Part shown: one piece after another, positions 25,281-33,687 of the stretch
Numbering within the stretch: the first letter of the stretch is position 1
Layout: each line of letters opens with the position of its first letter
DNA from: JAVKDP01 sp040222185
Lineage (GTDB): Bacteria; Bacteroidota; Rhodothermia; Balneolales; Balneolaceae
DNA length: 48,104 bases
NCBI GenBank assembly: GCA_040222185.1
Contig: JAVKDP010000077.1
Coordinates: forward strand, 1 to 48,104
Direction: 5' to 3'
The notes under the pieces: model-generated
The model's input: only the letters and a program-made list of their open reading frames with translations
The model's database searches: none
Told to the model about the DNA's origin: nothing
Program-made: the position numbers and the translations under genes

Positions 25281-26999
25281 CTATTTTATTAAGATCATTC
25301 TCTTTGTTTCAGAATAATTCGGGGTTTCTAGCCTATATAAATAGACCCCACTCGGAAGTGTGCTTGCATCAAAGGTAACTGAATGTAACCCAGCGTTCAG
25401 CCTTCCCCGTTGTAGAACCGAGACTTCCTGACCAATTAAGTTGAAGACTTTTAAAACAACATACCCAGTTTTGCCTAACTCAAATGTAATTTGAGTGGTA
25501 GGATTGAAAGGATTGGGGTAATTCTGATCTAATCTTGAAGTAGTCGGAATATCAATAATCAGGTCATCATTTGAAGTTATCATTCCAATACTAAATACTC
25601 TTGTAGTTGACCATGCCCCTGTTCCGTGCTCATTTTTTGCTCTCACCCTCCAGTAATAGGTTCCTGTTAATCCATTTGGAAAGTCAAATTTGGAGTCATC
25701 CAGTAAAGAGTCTTCAGCTATTATATTGGCAAAATCATCCACTTTAGAAATCTGGATATGATATTTGTCTGCATCAGCTAATGGCAGCCAGGTAAATTCT
25801 TTAGGCATCTCATTAAATAAAACATCATCACCAGGAAAACTTAAAGGCACGGAAAATGGAATTGTAGTTGGGTCACTTACTGTAAACTCATGAGTATATT
25901 TCTCTCCCAGAAACTCTGCTTCAAACTCCCATACTCCTATTTCTTCATTCATATCCAAAGCATTACTCCAATACCAATAGGAAGATGAATAGTGCTCTGA
26001 ATTACTATTATGGCTCCAGGATCGGTATACAGATTCACTTGGGCGGGTAATTTTATAAAAGGTGGTTTGTTCCTGTAGCTGATCTCTATAATAAACCGCA
26101 GTTTTGACATTATCTCCAGGAAAGAAAGCATTCTGGAAATTAGGTTCTTCCGTTTGAGAGCATTCACTAAAATAGAATTCAGGTGGTGTAAGGTGCGTCT
26201 TTATGGCATTTACTTTTGAATCGTAATAGGCTGGCTGATTCGCCCATAAACTGGAAGTAATCTCGTTACAGGCACCTTTATATGGATCTATAAGTTTACC
26301 GTTAGGATCATAAAATTCGATATGTAAATGCGGCCCCGTAGAATTTCCAGAGCTCCCAATAATTCCTAAAAATTCTCCTTCAACTACATCATCTCCAACA
26401 TTTTTAGAAGTAAGCGATCCGTTTTTCAAATGACCATACCAAACAACGCTACCGTCAACATGCCTTACATAAACTGCATTCCAGTTTCCTCCTCCAAAAG
26501 AGCAATTTCTGTCAAAATTTCCATCTCGTTTATCAATAATAACTCCCGCTGCTGAGGCTACTACTTCCACCTGATCATGATCCATTTTGAACCAGGAAAA
26601 GGGCCAGGTGTACATATCTGTGCCGGAATGATTGTAACCGGAGTTCCGATCATATGTTCTGGTTCCACACATGTAATCAGAAAGAATGCTTGGAAAGTGA
26701 TGATCATGATCAACAAAGTTTGAAATACCGTGAACACCGTAATCAAAAAGATTCGAAGCACTTCTTAGTGGCCAGCCGTATTTAATCTCTGCACTTTTTA
26801 AGGGTGGGAATACTCCTTCTTTATCTAAACTGTCAATTTTAAAAGCGAGTTGTTTTTGAATGTTTAGCCTGTCTTCTTCTGTAATTTGATCAACAGGACC
26901 TCTAACCTCTCCTCCACCTTCTGCCTGCCGGTATTGCGCTTTAGCTATACTGGAACACAACACCAATAAGAATAACAGCGACATTAGATACTTTGCCAT
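25281..26999 (-). CDS. Secreted M23-family metallopeptidase with T9SS sorting domain
   Basis: 572 aa from the ATG at 26999, which begins with a signal peptide (MAKYLMSLLFLLVLCSSIAKAQ). A longer in-frame start at 27065 would run through the GSII terminator. The LytM/M23 domain shows the ligands in YNHSGTDMYTWPF (His, Asp) and GPHLHIEFYDPNG (HxH), with WYGHLKNGSL before it. A central region looks beta-rich and includes a fibronectin/Ig-like piece (GTYYWRVRAKNEHG). The C-terminus is a type IX sorting domain (LDQNYPNPFNPTTQITFELG to TKRMILIK). Together these suggest a secreted endopeptidase acting on peptidoglycan or on other bacteria. Which is not visible. Confidence 0.9.
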   Translation of the reverse strand: MAKYLMSLLFLLVLCSSIAKAQYRQAEGGGEVRGPVDQITEEDRLNIQKQLAFKIDSLDKEGVFPPLKSAEIKYGWPLRSASNLFDYGVHGISNFVDHDHHFPSILSDYMCGTRTYDRNSGYNHSGTDMYTWPFSWFKMDHDQVEVVASAAGVIIDKRDGNFDRNCSFGGGNWNAVYVRHVDGSVVWYGHLKNGSLTSKNVGDDVVEGEFLGIIGSSGNSTGPHLHIEFYDPNGKLIDPYKGACNEITSSLWANQPAYYDSKVNAIKTHLTPPEFYFSECSQTEEPNFQNAFFPGDNVKTAVYYRDQLQEQTTFYKITRPSESVYRSWSHNSNSEHYSSSYWYWSNALDMNEEIGVWEFEAEFLGEKYTHEFTVSDPTTIPFSVPLSFPGDDVLFNEMPKEFTWLPLADADKYHIQISKVDDFANIIAEDSLLDDSKFDFPNGLTGTYYWRVRAKNEHGTGAWSTTRVFSIGMITSNDDLIIDIPTTSRLDQNYPNPFNPTTQITFELGKTGYVVLKVFNLIGQEVSVLQRGRLNAGLHSVTFDASTLPSGVYLYRLETPNYSETKRMILIK

Positions 27000-27022
27000 A
27001 CAAGTTTTTTTAATTCCCTTAT

Positions 27023-27059
27023 AATAAAAAACCCCACCTTTTAATAAAAGGCGGGGTTT
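27023..27059 (-). terminator. Intrinsic terminator of GSII
   Basis: On the minus strand the arms AAACCCC-GCCTTTT and AAAAGG-TGGGGTTT pair with one mismatch around ATT, followed by TTTATTA. It sits 27 bp after the GSII stop and separates it from the M23 gene. Confidence 0.9.
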
Positions 27060-27085
27060 CGTCATACTTCGATGAGAAGTGAGTA

Positions 27086-28099
27086 TTAACCAGTAACTGT
27101 TTTAACAGTTTTGATAATTCGGGAAGCAATCTTATAAGGATCGCCATTTGAAGCTGGTCTTCTGTCTTCCAGATAACCACTCCACCCATGAGTAACTGTA
27201 TAAACCGGAATTCTAATAGAAGCTCCGCGATCAGATACTCCATAAGAAAAATCGGTAATTGCAGCTGTTTCATGTAAACCGGTAAGTCTTTGATCATTAT
27301 CAGCACCATACACGGCAATATGCTCGTCTACTACTGATCTGAAAGCCTCACATACTGCTTCGATCTTTTCCTGAGATCCAGCAGTTCTGATATATTCATT
27401 TGAAAAATTTGCATGCATACCTGAACCATTCCAGTCAAGTTGACCAAGAGGCTTTGGATGCCAATCAATAGCTATACCGTATTTTTCTGCAGTTCTTTCA
27501 AGGATGTAACGTGCTACCCAGATTTGATCACCAGCTGATTGCGCGCCTTTGGCAAAAATCTGGAATTCCCACTGACCTGCTGCTACTTCCGCATTAATAC
27601 CTTCAACATTTAAACCTGCTTCAAGGCAGATGTCCAGGTGCTCCTCGATAATAGACCTTCCAAATGCATTTTTACCACCTACTGAGCAGTAATACGGGCC
27701 TTGTGGGCCAGGGTATCCTCCAGCCGGGAAACCAAGTGGTTTATCTGTTTCAGGATCCCAAAGAAAATACTCTTGTTCAAAACCAAACCAGAAATCGGCG
27801 TCTTGATCTTCGATAGTTGCTCTACCATTCGACTCATGAGGAGTGCCGTCTGCATTTAAAACTTCAGTCATAACTAAGTAGCCATTCTTCCGGTCAGGAT
27901 CAGGATAGATAGCTACTGGTTTTAGTAAACAATCAGAACTACCACCCTCTGCCTGCTCAGTAGAACTTCCATCAAAAGACCATTCCGGGCAGTCTTCAAG
28001 TTTTCCACTAAAGTCAGCTATAATTTTGGTTTTACTTCTTAGGCTTTGAGTAGGCTTGTAACCATCCAGCCATAAATATTCTACTTTTGCCAGCGCCAT
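27086..28099 (-). CDS. Glutamine synthetase, GSII (eukaryote-type) class
   Basis: Condenses glutamate, ammonia and ATP to glutamine. 337 aa from the ATG at 28099, starting ALAKVEYLWLDGYKPTQ. A longer start at 28168 adds an odd leader. The length and motifs are those of the short GSII class, not the 470-aa GSI: DCPEWSFDGSSTEQAEGGSSD, EQEYFLWDP, GINAEVAAGQWEFQI, NGSGMHANFS, and the C-terminal GVSDRGASIRIP. GSII is known from eukaryotes, rhizobia, actinobacteria and some Bacteroidota. Its upstream region (shared with menA) contains a GTGTTT-N6-AAACAC dyad and the AAAGCGCTTT palindrome shared with amt. Confidence 0.95.
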   Translation of the reverse strand: MALAKVEYLWLDGYKPTQSLRSKTKIIADFSGKLEDCPEWSFDGSSTEQAEGGSSDCLLKPVAIYPDPDRKNGYLVMTEVLNADGTPHESNGRATIEDQDADFWFGFEQEYFLWDPETDKPLGFPAGGYPGPQGPYYCSVGGKNAFGRSIIEEHLDICLEAGLNVEGINAEVAAGQWEFQIFAKGAQSAGDQIWVARYILERTAEKYGIAIDWHPKPLGQLDWNGSGMHANFSNEYIRTAGSQEKIEAVCEAFRSVVDEHIAVYGADNDQRLTGLHETAAITDFSYGVSDRGASIRIPVYTVTHGWSGYLEDRRPASNGDPYKIASRIIKTVKTVTG

Positions 28100-28150
28100 A
28101 ATTTGCGAGTTAATTGTTAGGTTCAAAATTTTAATCCGGCATAATATAGC

Positions 28151-28168
28151 GTGTTTTATATCAAACAC
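28151..28168. promoter_or_regulatory. 18-bp dyad upstream of GSII
   Basis: GTGTTT-TATATC-AAACAC: 6-bp inverted arms around a 6-bp centre, about 52-69 bases upstream of the GSII start codon. A candidate operator. No matching copy was seen at amt. Confidence 0.4.
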
Positions 28169-28214
28169 TCAATTAATTTAGACTAATATTTATCAACATT
28201 TAAAATTAGTAGGT

Positions 28215-28227
28215 AAAAAAGCGCTTT
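28215..28227. promoter_or_regulatory. Shared 13-bp site with AAAGCGCTTT palindrome, GSII/menA intergenic region
   Basis: AAAAAAGCGCTTT; palindrome core at 28218-28227. The identical 13-mer occurs upstream of amt at 35152-35164. It lies about 118 bp upstream of the GSII start and 155 bp upstream of menA. An adjacent ACGCTTTC at 28300-28307 also has a copy at 35127-35134. Confidence 0.5.
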
Positions 28228-28332
28228 CACTTAAAATATTTATTATTCGATTCTCTTTTCAATCACTCAGCTTAACAAAATTAAGTTTCGATTCCTTAGA
28301 CGCTTTCCTTTTTAAGCGATTCTCAAATATCT

Positions 28333-28340
28333 TATCTTCG
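28333..28340 (+). promoter_or_regulatory. -7-like element (TATCTTCG) upstream of menA
   Basis: One mismatch to TAnnTTTG, 43 bases upstream of the menA TTG start codon. No clear -33 TTG. Candidate only. Confidence 0.35.
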
Positions 28341-28382
28341 AATCGAAATTATCCACATCCTGAATTAGAAAATCGCCCCACT

Positions 28383-29270
28383 TTGCAATCAAATAAATTT
28401 AAAATTTGGGTTGATGCAGCCCGACCAAAAACCCTTGCCGCAGCCTTTAGTCCAGTTATAATTGGCGCCGGATTAGCCTGGCATGATTCACTCTTTTCTA
28501 TGCCAGCTACAATAGTCGCTTTGATATGCGCTTTCCTAATCCAGATAGGTACCAACTTTGCAAACGATTACTTTGACTTTGTAAAAGGAGCAGATACTGA
28601 TGAACGGGTAGGTTTTGTACGGGCAACGGCTGCCGGGCTTATTTCTCCAAAAACGATGTTAAATGCCACCATACTTACTATGACTCTGGCATTCCTGTTT
28701 GGCCTCTACCTGGTTTACATTGGAGGGATTGTTGTGCTCATTATTGGAATTCTATCCCTCTTGTTCGGGATACTATATACCGGAGGCCCCTACCCTTTGG
28801 GATATAATGGCCTTGGTGATGTATTCGTGTTCATATTCTTTGGCATTGTTGCAGTTATGGGCACGTATTATGTGAATGCTCTTGAATGGTCTGAGGCTTC
28901 ATTTTGGGCTTCGCTGGCAGTAGGTGCTCTTTGTACAAATATCCTTGTAATCAACAATCTCAGAGATGTTGTACAAGACGCAAAAGCAGGTAAAAGAACT
29001 CTGGGTGTTCTATTTGGAGACAAAGCATTAAAAGTCGAATACACCCTTATGATGTTATTAGCTTTTGCTATTCCTCCTCATTTCTTTGTTCAACTTAACT
29101 ATGGAACATGGATCCTCTTACCCTTTTTGATTTTGCCATTAGGTATAATTCATGCCAGAAAGGTTTGGATTGAGACCGACAAAAAAAACCTGAATAAAGT
29201 TCTGGAGCAGACAGCCCAGTTCATGGCATTATTTGGAATTTTATTCACCATCGGAATAGTTCTGTCTTAA
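28383..29270 (+). CDS. menA: 1,4-dihydroxy-2-naphthoate octaprenyltransferase
   Basis: Attaches the polyprenyl tail in menaquinone synthesis; integral membrane UbiA-family enzyme. 295 aa, starting at TTG (28383). The first Asp-rich motif is NFANDYFDFVKGADTDERVG and the second is NNLRDVVQDAKAGKRTLGV, both needed for Mg-diphosphate binding. About eight or nine hydrophobic segments are present. Its stop overlaps the menC start (TAATG). It heads a menA-menC-menE run. The upstream gene GSII is divergent. Confidence 0.95.
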   Translation: MQSNKFKIWVDAARPKTLAAAFSPVIIGAGLAWHDSLFSMPATIVALICAFLIQIGTNFANDYFDFVKGADTDERVGFVRATAAGLISPKTMLNATILTMTLAFLFGLYLVYIGGIVVLIIGILSLLFGILYTGGPYPLGYNGLGDVFVFIFFGIVAVMGTYYVNALEWSEASFWASLAVGALCTNILVINNLRDVVQDAKAGKRTLGVLFGDKALKVEYTLMMLLAFAIPPHFFVQLNYGTWILLPFLILPLGIIHARKVWIETDKKNLNKVLEQTAQFMALFGILFTIGIVLS

Positions 29271-30340
29271 TGCTCAAATACTTTAAATACCGGATTCCTT
29301 TTAAGAAACCATTTAAAACAGCTGTTGGGCACTTTTCCCATAGAGAGGGAATTTATTTAATGTATGAAGCAGACGGAGTTCAGGCATTTGGTGAAGTTGC
29401 ACCCTTACCTGGTTTTTCGGATGAGAAACTCAATGATGTACAGGTTGTTCTTAAGCAGAACAGAAAATATATCGAGGAAGCTTTAAAGAATGACAATGCC
29501 ACTCAGGTTTTCTCAATTCTGAGCCAGATTCACAACTTCCCTTCCCTAGATTTTGGATTATCAACACTAGTGCATGACTTAAAAGCCAAACAAAACGAAG
29601 TTCCATTGGCTAAGTACTTGTTTGATGAATACGCCGAAGAAATTCAATGTAATGGAACTATTGGGCTACAGGATTACGACACAGCAATCGATAGCGCTAA
29701 AAGGATTGTTCAGTCCGGATTCAAAACTATAAAAGTAAAAGTTGGGGATAATTTTGAAAATGAAAAAATGATTTTATCCTCTATCAGGAAGCTTTTTCCC
29801 GAACTAAAAATCCGAATTGATGCCAATCAAAGCTGGGATGTTAAGGAAGCCATAACAAATCTTAACCAGCTCTCAGAGCTGAATATAGAGTACTGTGAGC
29901 AACCGGTTTCTGCATTAAATAACAGCGACCTTAGAGAAGTAAAGGAGAACACTTCAATTAAAATTGCTGCAGATGAATCAATAAGGAACAAAGAGCAGGC
30001 AATTAAGCTTATACAAGAAAACTGCTGCGACGTAATGATTCTAAAACCTGCCCTTATTGGAGATTTCAAATCCCTTTTCGTAACAAAAGAGGTTGCCGAT
30101 ACTCATAACATTTACACTGTAATCACAACGTCTCTTGATGGAATAATTGGAAGGATTACAACTGCAATATTAGTCTCAGGGTTAAATATTAATATGTACG
30201 GACATGGGTTAGCAACCGGTAACCTTCTTGATGAAGTTGGTGTTGGGTCAGAAAACATTGAAAATGGTTCTTACTTCTTACCAAAAGTAAACGGAATTGG
30301 TTCGCCTATCGACTTAACGTATTTTGAAGAATTGCACTAA
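29270..30340 (+). CDS. menC: o-Succinylbenzoate synthase
   Basis: Dehydrates SHCHC to o-succinylbenzoate in menaquinone synthesis; enolase superfamily. 356 aa. The barrel Lys pair region is TIKVKVGDNFENEK, followed by the metal ligands IRIDANQSW (Asp), EYCEQPV (Glu) and AADESIRN (Asp), then DVMILKPALIGDFKS carrying the second Lys. Overlaps menA by one base and ends 2 bp before menE. Related dipeptide epimerases share these residues, but the men neighbours settle the call. Confidence 0.93.
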   Translation: MLKYFKYRIPFKKPFKTAVGHFSHREGIYLMYEADGVQAFGEVAPLPGFSDEKLNDVQVVLKQNRKYIEEALKNDNATQVFSILSQIHNFPSLDFGLSTLVHDLKAKQNEVPLAKYLFDEYAEEIQCNGTIGLQDYDTAIDSAKRIVQSGFKTIKVKVGDNFENEKMILSSIRKLFPELKIRIDANQSWDVKEAITNLNQLSELNIEYCEQPVSALNNSDLREVKENTSIKIAADESIRNKEQAIKLIQENCCDVMILKPALIGDFKSLFVTKEVADTHNIYTVITTSLDGIIGRITTAILVSGLNINMYGHGLATGNLLDEVGVGSENIENGSYFLPKVNGIGSPIDLTYFEELH

Positions 30341-30342
30341 AT

Positions 30343-31830
30343 ATGTTTAAATCGAGACTCCATATTTTTGAATTCAAAAAAACTAACCCGGAGTTAGTTT
30401 TCCTGACTTCTCAACATGGAATGTTTACGTACAGTGATCTCGATCGGTTTACAGCATTTTTCCAGGATTTAGTGGAGCGAAAGTCTGATTCCCTGAAATG
30501 GCCTGTTGCTTTTCTGTCTGAATCGTCTGATATGCTTGTATTTTCTATTGCTGCCTGCTGGAAACTCGGTATCCCATTTATATCATTAGACCCCAAGCTT
30601 ACTAAAAAGGAGTTAGAAGCACGATTAACCGAACTTGAACCTGCATTGATCCTATGCGATTCTAAGAACAGGCATCGCCTTAAAGGTGATGATGTAATTC
30701 ATATGGATCAGGATTTCTTTTTAAATGCATTTACTTTTGATATCCGGGACATGAAGCTTCCCAATGAGGCTAAAATCAAAAAAAACGAAATATTCGGATA
30801 CTTTTTTACTTCTGGCACTTCCGGAAAACCAAAGATTGTACCTCTAAAAAGAAGCCAGATTTTTGCGGCAGCACAAGCCTCATCAACCAATTTCAGGCCT
30901 GAACAAAATCACTTCTGGCTGCTTTGCCTGCCTCTCAATCACGTAGGAGGAATCTCAATTGTTCTACGGTCTTTGATTTATGGCTCAGCTATTTACAGAA
31001 TGGATGTATTCCATGAGGAGATGATAAAAGAGTTTCTAAGTGTAAACACACGCTTTCAGGCAGCATCATTAGTGCCTACGATGCTTAAGAGAATGTTAGA
31101 CGATCCATTGTTTAAAACGCATAGAGATTTCAAAGCTATTTTATTGGGTGGAGGCCCTACCTCAGAAACTTTACTCCGCAAATCTGTAGAACGAGGCATT
31201 CCCATCGTCTCTTCTTACGGGATGACAGAGACCTGTGCTCAAATAGCCGCAAACCCTCTTCTTAAACCTTCAGGGACGTATACTCCAATTAAGAGTGTTG
31301 GGAAAGTATTCCCTCCTAATCAAATGGAGATTCGGGATGATAGTGGGAAAAAACAAGGGCCAAATGAGTCCGGAACTATCTGGCTAAAGGGTCCTCAGGT
31401 TTTTGATGGATATTATACAAAAGAGGATAACAAAGGTCGTTTTGACAGAAAGGGATGGTTCAAGACCGGAGACTTTGGACATATCAATGGATTTGGTCAA
31501 CTATTTATAGAGTCCAGGAGAACGGATATGATCATTACTGGTGGCGAAAATGTAAACCCTGTTGAAGTGGAACAAGCTATAGAGAAAATACCTTCTATTA
31601 AGGAAGCAGTAGTGATCGGTATTCCAGACGAAGAATGGGGACAGAAAGTAACAGCAGTTGTAACTCTCACAAATGGCAAAACACCTGACCTTGAGGAAAT
31701 CCGGAACCAGTTGAAAAAAGATTTGACGGATTTTAAACTTCCAAAAGAATTGAGGATTGTTTCCGAAATACCCAGAACCCAGACTGGAAAGGTAAAACGG
31801 TCAGAGTTGCTACAGTATAAAAGTGTTTAG
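30343..31830 (+). CDS. menE: o-Succinylbenzoate--CoA ligase
   Basis: Activates o-succinylbenzoate to the CoA ester. 495 aa ANL-superfamily enzyme. Motifs: FFTSGTSGKPKIVPL (P-loop-like A3), SSYGMTETCAQIAAN (A5), WFKTGDFGHINGFGQLFIESR (A7/A8) and PRTQTGKVKRSEL at the C-terminus with the catalytic Lys. The final 4 bases overlap the convergent CPBP gene (31827-31830). The linkage to menC supports the substrate. The menD, menF, menH and menB genes are not in the window. Confidence 0.95.
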   Translation: MFKSRLHIFEFKKTNPELVFLTSQHGMFTYSDLDRFTAFFQDLVERKSDSLKWPVAFLSESSDMLVFSIAACWKLGIPFISLDPKLTKKELEARLTELEPALILCDSKNRHRLKGDDVIHMDQDFFLNAFTFDIRDMKLPNEAKIKKNEIFGYFFTSGTSGKPKIVPLKRSQIFAAAQASSTNFRPEQNHFWLLCLPLNHVGGISIVLRSLIYGSAIYRMDVFHEEMIKEFLSVNTRFQAASLVPTMLKRMLDDPLFKTHRDFKAILLGGGPTSETLLRKSVERGIPIVSSYGMTETCAQIAANPLLKPSGTYTPIKSVGKVFPPNQMEIRDDSGKKQGPNESGTIWLKGPQVFDGYYTKEDNKGRFDRKGWFKTGDFGHINGFGQLFIESRRTDMIITGGENVNPVEVEQAIEKIPSIKEAVVIGIPDEEWGQKVTAVVTLTNGKTPDLEEIRNQLKKDLTDFKLPKELRIVSEIPRTQTGKVKRSELLQYKSV

Positions 31831-33662
31831 TTAGCAAAAACAAAGTATATAAAGAATATACCATTGTTTAGTATGTGGAGAACCATTGGAGCAATGTATC
31901 CGCCTGTACTTTTCCTCAAGTAGCCAGTAAGCATCCCGAATGAGAAGTAAAATAAGAACAGGGAAAGATCGTCATGCACAAATACGAATAACAAAGATTG
32001 GATTACATTTGCTGCCCAAAATGGAACATACTTAGCTGAAGCCCCTAATATGATTCCCCGGAATTGTATCTCTTCTAAAATAGGACCTGTTATCACCACC
32101 AATAAGAATGGCAGAAAAACTCCATAGTTTTCAATAGTAGCTGATATTGAATCATCAAGTAATGAAAATAGTATCCCGCTTCCTGGAACTGGATTACCTC
32201 CGAAAATTGTTTCTAAAAAGCCATAACCAATCCTCAACACAAAATAATAACCAACCCCTGATAATACCTGAGACTGCCAGGTTCCTTTATCTCCTATTAC
32301 TGATTTAATGTCTTTAAATCGTAATAGTGCTACTGTTCCGATTACCACCAGGAAATCAAATAAAAGAAAGTAATGTGCCAGTTGTAATGAGCTGGAAATA
32401 ACATCCTGGCTATACTCATCATTAAGTGCCACAAGCATATCCGAGTAATTGATAATCAATTCAGCAAAAATGCTTGCGAACAGAAACAAGCTACAGAAAT
32501 ACCAAAAGTGCTTTAATTCCCATCTTTCATTGATTGGAGTGCTTTCGAATTCCTTATTCTTCCATTTGCCATAGCTATAAATAGGCAGTACCCATAGATA
32601 AGGGATTAAAATGACCAAAAGAATTAGTACAATGAAGCTGAAAATTGGTAAGAAGTCTCTGAAACTAACCCATAGCACTCTTTTCTGAAATAATAATTGT
32701 ACCCTATAAATACCAAAAGGGTCAGCCATAAAACCAATATCCCTCATTTTCTGGTAGCTTGAGACAGCAGTATCAGGGTCACTATACTTTAGATCGTACT
32801 TAAATAATTCTTCAAGAGCTTTACGCTGCCCCCACTCGGTATCACTTGCTTCTATTAAATACGACCTGGCTTCCTCAAACCTGTCCAGAGAAATAAGCAC
32901 AGCCCCCATTTCTGAAGATAAATCCCAACCCTCTTCATTCGATAAGCTTAATTGGTATGCCTTATATGCACTTTCATAATCTTTTAACTGAAAAAAAAGC
33001 TCACCCTTTAAATAAAAAGAAGCACTCGTCTTTATCGAATCAAAATTCTGTTGGAGAATGAATAAAGCCTGATCGTTATCATCCAATTCCACATACTGTT
33101 TTGCGATAAGCAGACTAAGATCAAGTGTATCATTTGCCGACATAGCGTCTTTGGCATAAGCTATAGCCGTTCCAATATTTCCCTCTTCATATGAATAGTG
33201 ACTTGCCAGCCGTGAATATGCAAGCCAGATGTTTTCCGGAGTCTCGATATAATCATTGGTAATACTTTCCATTAAATTTTCTAACCCGGAAATCGAAGAG
33301 TCGGAATAACTATTATCGTAATAATAAATCAAAGCATAAGGTTCTGTTGGAAAGCTGGTCTTCAAATCCTTGAGACATTCAGCATACTCCTCATACTTTG
33401 GATTGTAGTACTCATCATCATCAAAAAAAGCGAGCTCTATAAAGCTGCATTTCTCGATATAGGTTCTGTAGTCATTATTGTTTTTAATCAGATATGAGTC
33501 ATATGCTCCAATAATGCTGTTATACACCGAATCTTGAGCATTCTGCACAATTCTGGCAAACTCTACTGAGCTATTAGCATTTGATACTTCCGGGTATTTC
33601 TCTTGAGCAAAACTATGCTGGGTTATGAATAACCCGATCATAAATAAGACTTTTAATTTCAT
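31827..33662 (-). CDS. CPBP-family intramembrane metalloprotease with large repeat-like N-terminus
   Basis: 611 aa. Signal peptide MKLKVLFMIGLFITQHSFAQ. Residues about 25-335 are soluble and look like helical tetratricopeptide-type repeats (ALFILQQNFDSIKTSASFYL, KGELFFQLKDYESAYKAYQL). From about 350 there are around seven membrane segments. The CPBP/Abi (CAAX protease-type) motifs appear near 528: LEEIQFRGIILG (EExxxR), then FVHDDLSLFLFYFSFGMLTG and VLHILNN (catalytic His/Asn). The fusion of an exported repeat region to the protease is uncommon. It lies 25 bp after purB and overlaps menE convergently. Confidence 0.88.
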   Translation of the reverse strand: MKLKVLFMIGLFITQHSFAQEKYPEVSNANSSVEFARIVQNAQDSVYNSIIGAYDSYLIKNNNDYRTYIEKCSFIELAFFDDDEYYNPKYEEYAECLKDLKTSFPTEPYALIYYYDNSYSDSSISGLENLMESITNDYIETPENIWLAYSRLASHYSYEEGNIGTAIAYAKDAMSANDTLDLSLLIAKQYVELDDNDQALFILQQNFDSIKTSASFYLKGELFFQLKDYESAYKAYQLSLSNEEGWDLSSEMGAVLISLDRFEEARSYLIEASDTEWGQRKALEELFKYDLKYSDPDTAVSSYQKMRDIGFMADPFGIYRVQLLFQKRVLWVSFRDFLPIFSFIVLILLVILIPYLWVLPIYSYGKWKNKEFESTPINERWELKHFWYFCSLFLFASIFAELIINYSDMLVALNDEYSQDVISSSLQLAHYFLLFDFLVVIGTVALLRFKDIKSVIGDKGTWQSQVLSGVGYYFVLRIGYGFLETIFGGNPVPGSGILFSLLDDSISATIENYGVFLPFLLVVITGPILEEIQFRGIILGASAKYVPFWAANVIQSLLFVFVHDDLSLFLFYFSFGMLTGYLRKSTGGYIAPMVLHILNNGIFFIYFVFAN

Positions 33663-33687
33663 CCCAAGAATATAGAAGTAAATTCCA

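Noticed and set aside
27000..27065. In-frame extension of the M23/T9SS gene
   Set aside because: It crosses the GSII terminator, and a proper signal peptide starts at 26999.
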